Shown here: positions 58,401 through 64,000 of the stretch, piece after piece
Layout of the letters: every line of letters begins with the position of its first letter
How positions within the stretch are numbered: position 1 is the stretch's first letter
Source: Dama dama
Taxonomy: Eukaryota; Chordata; Mammalia; Artiodactyla; Cervidae
DNA: 64,000 nucleotides
Direction: 5' to 3'
NCBI RefSeq assembly: GCF_033118175.1
Contig: NC_083710.1
Coordinates: forward strand, 43,555,501-43,619,500
Notes under the pieces: generated by a model
Database searches by the model: none
The model's input: the letters and a program-made list of their open reading frames with translations, nothing else
What the model was told of the DNA's origin: nothing
Made by a program: the position numbers and the translations under genes

Positions 58401-58798
58401 TAAGGGTAACAGGCTGGAATATTTTCAGTCCACATTTATGGTAACAATAATTTCAGTTTTAATTAAAAAAATCCAAGGCATAGCTTTGTATCACAAATCA
58501 GTAAAAAAAAATAGAAATTATTACATTTATTAAGCCTGTTATGATTGCATTGGCAAGAATGAAGGATGTAGAACTAAGGTACTTTGCACAAATATTAATC
58601 AGAAATATAATCGTTGGCTTCATATTCTTTTTAACAGCCCCATGCTGTGGCCCTAACCATCCCCTTGGTTTGCTAAATCAGTAAGTATTATTTAAGTCAT
58701 GCTATTCTTAAATGTAATACAGCAAAGATAAGTGCCTGTCATTATATTGAGGAATGAGAACACTAGTCTGTAAATAAATAGAGAACCATTTACAATTA

Positions 58799-58905
58799 CA
58801 GTTGACCCTTGGTAAACATCGGTTTGAAGTGTAAGGGTCTACTTATATGTGTGCTTTTTTCAATAAATATGTACTGTACTGCAACATGCTCCATGTTTTT
58901 TTATT
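58799..58905 (+). mobile_element. MER2-like Tigger DNA transposon end
   Basis: CAGTTGACCCTTGG at the outer end, then CGGTTTGAAGTGTAAGGGTC and TTTTTTCAATAAATATGTAC. This is the same terminal family as 6626-6942, here preserved at the left end. The element is truncated after about 105 bp. Confidence 0.65.
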
Positions 58906-58958
58906 TACAGCAACAACAATCACACATTAGAAAGCAGAGTAACTAGTCCAGGCAGTGG

Positions 58959-59165
58959 GTTTCCCAGGTGGCTCAGTGATAAACGAATCCACCTGTCAGT
59001 GCAGGAGATGCAGGAGACGCAGGTTCAATCCCTAGGTTGGGAAGATCACCTGGAGAAAGAAATGGCAACCTGCTCCAGTATTCTAGCCTGGGAAATTCCA
59101 TGGACAGAAGAACCTGGGTGGGCTAAAGTCCATGAGGTCAAAAAGAGTTGAACACAACTGAGCAT
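58959..59165 (+). mobile_element. Bov-tA SINE next to Tigger1
   Basis: Head GGGTTTCCCAGGTGGCTCAG, B-box-like GGTTCAATCCC, body CTGCTCCAGTATTCTAGCC, tail AGAGTTGAACACAACTGAG. It carries an extra GGAGATGC-type duplication in the head (GAGATGCAGGAGACGCAGG). Confidence 0.9.
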
Positions 59166-59292
59166 AGGGCATGCATCAGAAATGTCGCAGATTCAGTTCC
59201 AGACTGTCACAATGAAAGAAATATTGCAATAAAACAAGTCATATTAATTTTTTTTTGGTTTCCCAGTGCATATAAAGTTATGCTTACACTAT

Positions 59293-59886
59293 CAGTTCAT
59301 TTCAGTCGCTCAGTCATGTCCGACTCTTTTTGACCCCATGGACTGCAGCACGCCAGGCTTCCCTGTCCATCACCAACTCCTGGAGCCTACTCAAACTCAT
59401 GTCCATCAGTGATGCCATCCAACCATCTCATCCTCTGTCATCCTCTTCTCCTCCTGCCTTCAATCTTTGCCAGCATCAGGGTCTTTTCCAATGAGTCAGT
59501 TCTTTGCATCAGGTAGCCAAAGTATTAGAGCTTCAGCTCCAGCATCAGTCCTCCCAGTGAATATTCAGGACTGATTTCCTTTAGGATGGACTGGTTGGAT
59601 CTCCTTGCAGTCCAAGGGGCTCTCAAGAGTCTTCTCCAACACCACAGTTCAGAACACCAATTGTTCAGCACTCAGCTTTCTTTATAGTCCAACTCTCACA
59701 TCCATAAATGACTACTGGAAAAACCATAGATTTGACTAGGTGGACCGTTTTTGGTAAAGTAATGTCTCTGGTTTTTAATATGCTGTTTAGGTTGGTCATA
59801 ACTTTTCTTACAAGGAGCAAACATCTTTTAATTTCATGGCTGCAGCCACCATCTGCAGTGGTTTTGGAGTCCCCAAAAATAAAGGT
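59293..59886 (-). mobile_element. BovB LINE, antisense, nested in Tigger1, 9-bp TSD
   Basis: The reversed BovB 3' tail starts at 59293 (CAGTTCATTTCAGTCGCTCA), and the copy runs to the RT thumb region (CACCATCTGCAGTGGTTTTG). TTACACTAT occurs at 59284-59292 and 59887-59895, and the Tigger1 sequence is continuous once one copy is removed. It encodes only C-terminal ORF2 parts, out of frame in places. Confidence 0.94.
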
Positions 59887-59929
59887 TTACACTATACTGG
59901 AGTCTATTAAGTGTGTAATAGCACTATGT

Positions 59930-60812
59930 CTAAAAAGTGTATGTATTTCAATTTAAAAAATACTTTATTGCTGAAAATCATCTGAACCTTCAGAGAATCA
60001 TACTAATTTGCCTGGATATTGATAGCTACTGGCTGATAAGCATGATGGCTGCTGAAAGCTGGTTGGCTGTGGCAGTTTCTTAGAAAGGAAGAAAACAATG
60101 AAGTTTACCACATCGACTGACTCCTCCATTCCCAAATGATTTCTCTCTAGCATGCAATGCTGTTTGATGGCATTTTACCCACAGTAGAGTTTCTTTCAGA
60201 ACTGGAGGATATTCTCTCAAACCATGTTTTTGCTTTATTAACAAGGTTTATGTAATATTCCAAACCCTTTGTTGTCATCTCAACAGTACATTCAAAGTCT
60301 ATTATTTAGTGTAGGTACTCCATGAATTATCTTAGCTAGGTCTCCTGCATAACTTGCTGCACCTTTTACATCAGGCTTTGCTGCTTTTTGCAGTTTTATA
60401 TTATAAAGAGGATTTCTTTCTTTAAACCTCATGAACCAGCCTCTACTAGCTTCAAACTTTGCTTCTTTCATTTCTCTCAGCCATCATAGAATTGAAGAGA
60501 GCCTTGCTCTGGATTAGTTTTGACTTAAGGGAATGATGGGACTCTTCCAACTGGACCACTAAAATTTTCTCCATATCAGTAATGAAGCTGTTTCATTTTT
60601 CTTACCTTGCATAGTTTACTGAAGTAGAACTTTTAATTCCCTTCAGGACATTTCCCTTTGTATTCAGAGCATAGCTAACTGGCATAAGACTCCAAGCTTT
60701 CAGACTGCCTTGGCTCTAGACACACTTTCCTCATTAAGCTTAATCATTTCTAGCTTTTGATTTAAAATAAAGATGTGTGACTCATCCTTTCATTTGAACA
60801 CTTAGAGGACAC
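59930..60812 (-). pseudogene. Tigger1 transposase relic (pogo/Tc1-mariner type)
   Basis: Tigger transposases combine N-terminal DNA-binding domains (CENP-B-like helix-turn-helix) with a C-terminal DDE catalytic domain and cut and paste the element. Read on the minus strand, the N-terminal coding part is recognisable from 60812 (CTCTAAGTGTTCAAATGAAA) through the helix-turn-helix region to about 60310. Much of the catalytic middle is then missing, and the C-terminal part resumes to about 59930. At the family start-codon position the minus strand reads GTG, not ATG (60810-60812). Frameshifts leave no open frame of useful length. Inactive fossil, typical of this old mammalian family. Confidence 0.75.
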
Positions 60813-61252
60813 TGTAGAATTATTAATTGACCTCATTTCAACATTGTTGTGTTTCAGGAAATAGGTAGGCCTGAGGAGAGGGCAGGAGACTAGAGAGACT
60901 TCTGGGGAATGGCTGGTCAATGGAACAGTCAGAACACCTATATTTGTTGATTAAGTTTGCTGTCTCAAATAGACACATTTCTTGGCACCCAAAAGCAGTT
61001 ACAATGGTAACATCAAAGATCACTAATCATAGATCAGCATTATAAATATAACAATAATGAAAAAGTTTGAAATATTATGAAGATTATCAAAATGTAACAC
61101 AGAGACATCAGATGAATAAATGCTGTTGGAAAAACAGAACCTATAGACTTGTTCTATGCAGGGTTACCACAAACATGCAACTTGTAAAAAATTCAGTACC
61201 TGCCAAGCATAGTAAATAAAGTGCAATGAAATGAAGTGTGACTGCACTGTAT

Positions 61253-61966
61253 TGCTCTCTGTAATCACAGCATTCAGAGCTGTTCACTCACCTAATAGAA
61301 CTCCAGGAAGACTGTATCTTTCTACTGCACAACTATTTGCAAGCAGTTAGAAACTAATCCTTTTTAATCCAACTTACTTACTACAATCAGATTAATCTTC
61401 TTATCTCACCAATTTTCACTGTCACTCTCCCCTTCTCAAGGCCTTCAATTGATCCCCACTGTCCACTGAATAAACAGAAATGAATTTATGGGAAAACTGA
61501 ATTCAACTTTCACCATGTATGACTTTTGCCTTACACTGTCTTGCCCTCTGCCCATACCTATTTAATCCAGAAACTTCTCCATCATTTTTAAAGCCCACTG
61601 AAAGAGTTATCGCTTTTTTGAGGATCTTTTTGTGCATTCTATTAAAAACTATTCCTTCCATGAATTTCAAGACCAAAAAGCTTTCCAACCTTCTAGAAAG
61701 AAAGTATTCCCTAACTGGAGTCCCTTGTCTTTATCACATTCATGGGCTTTATCGCTGTACTATCTTGAAATAGGGCCATTTGTTTTTGTGCTTTTTCTGC
61801 TACTAGAGACAGACTTCTGGTAAGTTAAGGTGGATTTTTTTTTTCACTTTTATGTTTCCCAATCCCAATCGCAACTTAACACAATACATAGCAGGTAACA
61901 CACACACACACACACAAAGCATTTTCTTCTCTCTCTATATATATATATGTCCTTGTCCATGCCCCT
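61253..61966. other. Unique DNA ending in CA and TA microsatellites
   Basis: No gene was recognised. (CA)n lies at 61898-61917 and a CT/TA run at 61929-61949, just before the next SINE. Overlapping short frames at 61503-61823 on both strands show no family resemblance. Confidence 0.5.
61898..61917. repeat. (CA)n microsatellite
   Basis: About ten CA units. Confidence 0.92.
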
Positions 61967-62165
61967 GTTCAGTTGTGTCTGACTCTTTGTGACCCTTTGG
62001 ACTATAGCCTGCCGGGCTTCTCTTTCCATGGGATTTTCAGGCAAGAATACTGGAGTGGGTTGTCATTTCCTTCTCCAGGGGATCTTCATGACCCAAGGAT
62101 CAAACCTACATCACCTGTGTCTCCAGCGTTGCAGGCAGATTCTTTACCACTGAGCCATTGGGGAA
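61967..62165 (-). mobile_element. Bov-tA SINE, antisense, between microsatellites
   Basis: TTCAGTTGTGTCTGACTCTT, GGCAAGAATACTGGAGTGGG, GGGGATCTTCATGACC and the head end CACTGAGCCATTGGGGAAG. Its TSD could not be resolved against the simple sequence on both sides. Confidence 0.9.
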
Positions 62166-62185
62166 GATTATACATTTACTTATAA

Positions 62186-62189
<4 letters not shown>

Positions 62190-62216
<27 letters not shown>

Positions 62217-62228
62217 CGCGTATATATA
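62190..62228. repeat. (CA)n-CGCG-(TA)n compound microsatellite
   Basis: Thirteen or so CA units, a CGCG step and four TA units, all alternating purine/pyrimidine. Confidence 0.93.
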
Positions 62229-63448
62229 CTACAGCATTTTCTTCTTCTTTAGACATGTTAATATTTAATCCAGTGAAGGAATGAAACCTTGTTTCTTACC
62301 CCCACTTGCCATTTATCTTTATGGGTTGCTGGTTGTGGGTGTATGTGTCTGAGCAATGCCCAGGGACAAGGGTCAGGTTCTTCTGGTAAACCAACAGCTG
62401 CAACTGCTTTGATTATTTGCTTGAAAAAAAACCAGGCATGATTCCAACTTGGGTAGTAGGAAATCTAGGGGGAAGCACTGGATTAGAAAATCCTACACTT
62501 GTAGGTTAGAACTAGAAGACCCATCTGACCCAAAGACCTCATTTCATACAGCAACTAACAATGTGGAATACCTCTTTTCTAGAAGCTGGGAAAACATTTT
62601 GCTCAAAACTTAGAGGAAGAAAAATTTTCATTATTTTTAATCAATTGATCAAAGCTAAGGCAGGTAATAATCAGAAGGAGAAAAATATCATTAAGTTCTG
62701 GTACTTTAGGCTTTAAAGTCTCACAAAAGCCTCAGGAGGTAACAAGCAGAGTAGAGCTGCAGGCAACATCTCCACTCAATTCTGGAACCATTTTCAAGGC
62801 ACAGTAACTTGGATGCACTCAGAGTTCCTGTATCCTTATTGTGCCTAAAAAGAAAATGCTTTTGTTGCAAGGTGATGTAGAGAATGAAAAGATTCTTAGA
62901 GATACCTTTTAATTTCCTAAAAACACTGACCCCAAATTATATGAAACTGTAACATTAAACAAATTCTCCCAAATTTCATCTTATAACTAAAGACGTTTTC
63001 ATGCTATACTTGTTCTAAGAAGTATATGTTTTACATTAAATAAAAGAACAAGCTGCCTTTGGAAGTGAGAACACTCCATATCCCCAGAAGAAACCTGTAT
63101 GTTTTATTGTTGATAGGAAAAGGAACTCTGCCAAGCAGTGAACTAATGAATTAGAATTTGGCAGCACTCCATGCCTGATACAATTTAGTTCAAATTTATG
63201 AAATCTACCATTTCCAGAAATCCACTTCTGCCTAAGGCCTCTCTGTACTTTTCAGAGTAAAAAGCATAACATTGCTAGACTTCTAATTTTATCTTACTGA
63301 TAAGGAAAAAATTATGAACAATATATGTTTTCTAAACTGAATCTCTAACAGTTTCTTCAATTTTCCAACAGCAGCAAATCAGTTGAAATCAGCATCTCTC
63401 TGAGTATATAGCAGAATATTTCCATCTCTTATTAAATTAAGTCCCCTT
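62229..63448. other. Unique DNA without recognised feature
   Basis: No gene or repeat was recognised in 1.2 kb. Confidence 0.5.
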
Positions 63449-63459
63449 AGACATGACAG

Positions 63460-63714
63460 CAACCCACTCCAGTACTCTTGCCTGGAAAATCCCATGGACG
63501 GAAGAGCCTGGTAGGCTGCAGTCCACGGGGTCGCTAGGAGTCAGACACGACTGAGCGACTTCACTTTCACTTTTCACTTTCACGCACTGGAGAAGGAAAC
63601 GGCAAACCACTCCAGCGTTCTTGCCTGGAGAATCCCAGGGACGGGGGAGCCTGGTGGGCTGCCGTCTATGGGGTCGCACAGAGTCGGACACGACTGAAGT
63701 GACTTAGCAGCAGC
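63460..63714 (+). mobile_element. Bov-A2 dimeric SINE, slightly 5'-truncated, perfect 11-bp TSD
   Basis: The first unit starts inside AACCCACTCCAGTACTCTTG and lacks the first 15 or so bases of the family. The linker and second unit are complete and nearly undecayed at CpG sites, and the tail is a short (AGC)3. AGACATGACAG is repeated at 63449-63459 and 63715-63725. Long antisense frames (84 and 88 codons) are by-products. Confidence 0.95.
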
Positions 63715-63725
63715 AGACATGACAG

Positions 63726-64000
63726 ACCTAATTATCTCCAGAAAATGTCTGCTGCCTCCCAATGCTTGACACCCTTTTAGAAAGGAAGGAATATCAGCTC
63801 TGTTCAAAGGCATGCTGTCTTCATATTCTTTAAACAAGAACAACACCTCTTTTCACACCAAGGGAAACAATAATAATAAAGTCTTCTATCAGTCATTGTG
63901 AAAAATAATTATCATTAATGGTAGATTAAAACTCACTTTATTTGGAGGAATTTCTTTCAAAATTATACTTTAGAAAGGAGCAAGGAAGGATGAGAAAGTT
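63726..64000. other. Unique DNA to window end
   Basis: No feature was recognised. Confidence 0.5.

Larger units (their letters stand above)
59166..61252 (-). mobile_element. Tigger1 DNA transposon, antisense, internally deleted
   Basis: Antisense sequence matches Tigger1 from near its 3' end (TGTCGCAGATTCAGTTCCAG; TTTGGTTTCCCAGTGCATAT) to near its 5' end (GCAGGGTTACCACAAAC; AGTGCAATGAAATGAAGTG). The two parts around 60300 (CATCTCAACAGTACATTC and TATTATTTAGTGTAGGTACT) are not adjacent in the family sequence, so about a kilobase is missing. Terminal repeats are decayed. BovB splits it at 59293-59886. Recognised from memory of the family. Confidence 0.82.

Noticed and set aside
1..64000. CRISPR arrays, bacterial operons, integrons, phage genes or plasmid origins
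   Set aside because: No direct-repeat/spacer pattern, no ribosome-binding-site/ORF layout and no such genes; the repeats seen are ruminant retroposons.

Overview
The window is ruminant (most likely bovid) nuclear DNA from a gene-poor, AT-rich region. The evidence is the repeat content. There are eleven BovB (RTE-clade LINE) insertions, about 10.7 kb by the boundaries given here. There are nineteen Bov-A / Bov-A2 / Bov-tA SINEs, one CHR-2-like tRNA-derived SINE, and artiodactyl L1 3' ends, together with older mammalian MIR, L2-like, MER5-like and Tigger DNA-transposon relics. Repeat names come from memory of family sequences and no database was searched. Species cannot be decided from this alone. 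I found no host protein-coding exon, no functional RNA gene, no CRISPR array and no bacterial or plasmid sequence. All open frames that look like proteins are pieces of BovB ORF2 (endonuclease and reverse transcriptase). The other open frames are short, start at non-ATG codons, or lie antisense to repeats.

Strand convention: BovB by ORF2 sense; Bov-A and Bov-tA by the strand that ends in the BovB-like 3' tail; L1, MIR, L2 and Tigger by their usual sense strand.

Layout. 1-5.5 kb: a BovB fragment cut by the left edge, AT-rich unique DNA, a Bov-tA with a perfect 10-bp target-site duplication (TSD), then an antisense L1 3' end split by a BovB that carries the longest open frame of the window (RT core, YADD box present). 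6.3-12.4 kb: a MIR, a MER2-like Tigger relic, two antisense BovB pieces, and a nearly complete 4.6-kb BovB-type element (7538-12169) bounded by a 9-bp TSD and nested in an older BovB. 12.4-23.2 kb: sparse repeats, including a SINE inserted into a MIR, a Bov-A2 with a perfect 12-bp TSD, a Bov-tA dimer, a probable endogenous-retrovirus LTR remnant and a repeat-poor block. 23.3-28.4 kb: an old decayed BovB, a young BovB tail with a 10-bp TSD, and two L1 3' ends in opposite orientations. 28.6-41.1 kb: a run of Bov-tA SINEs, several with TSDs, two MIRs, an antisense BovB with a 200-codon RT frame, and a CHR-2-like SINE. 41.1-53.5 kb: mostly unique DNA with a fused Bov-A/Bov-tA pair, a MER5-like relic, two BovB 3' fragments and a Bov-A2. 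53.5-58.8 kb: repeat-poor. 58.8-64 kb: a MER2-like end, a Bov-tA, an internally deleted antisense Tigger1 split by a BovB (9-bp TSD), microsatellites flanking a Bov-tA, and a Bov-A2 with an 11-bp TSD.

How the parts relate: BovB encodes the enzymes that copy itself and, by family knowledge, also moves Bov-A and Bov-tA SINEs, which share its 3' tail. The window records this as layers, with young BovB and SINE copies sitting inside L1, MIR, Tigger1 and older BovB. I found no new gene system. The most interesting object is the TSD-bounded long BovB, whose 1.6-kb GC-richer leader begins with L1-like sequence.
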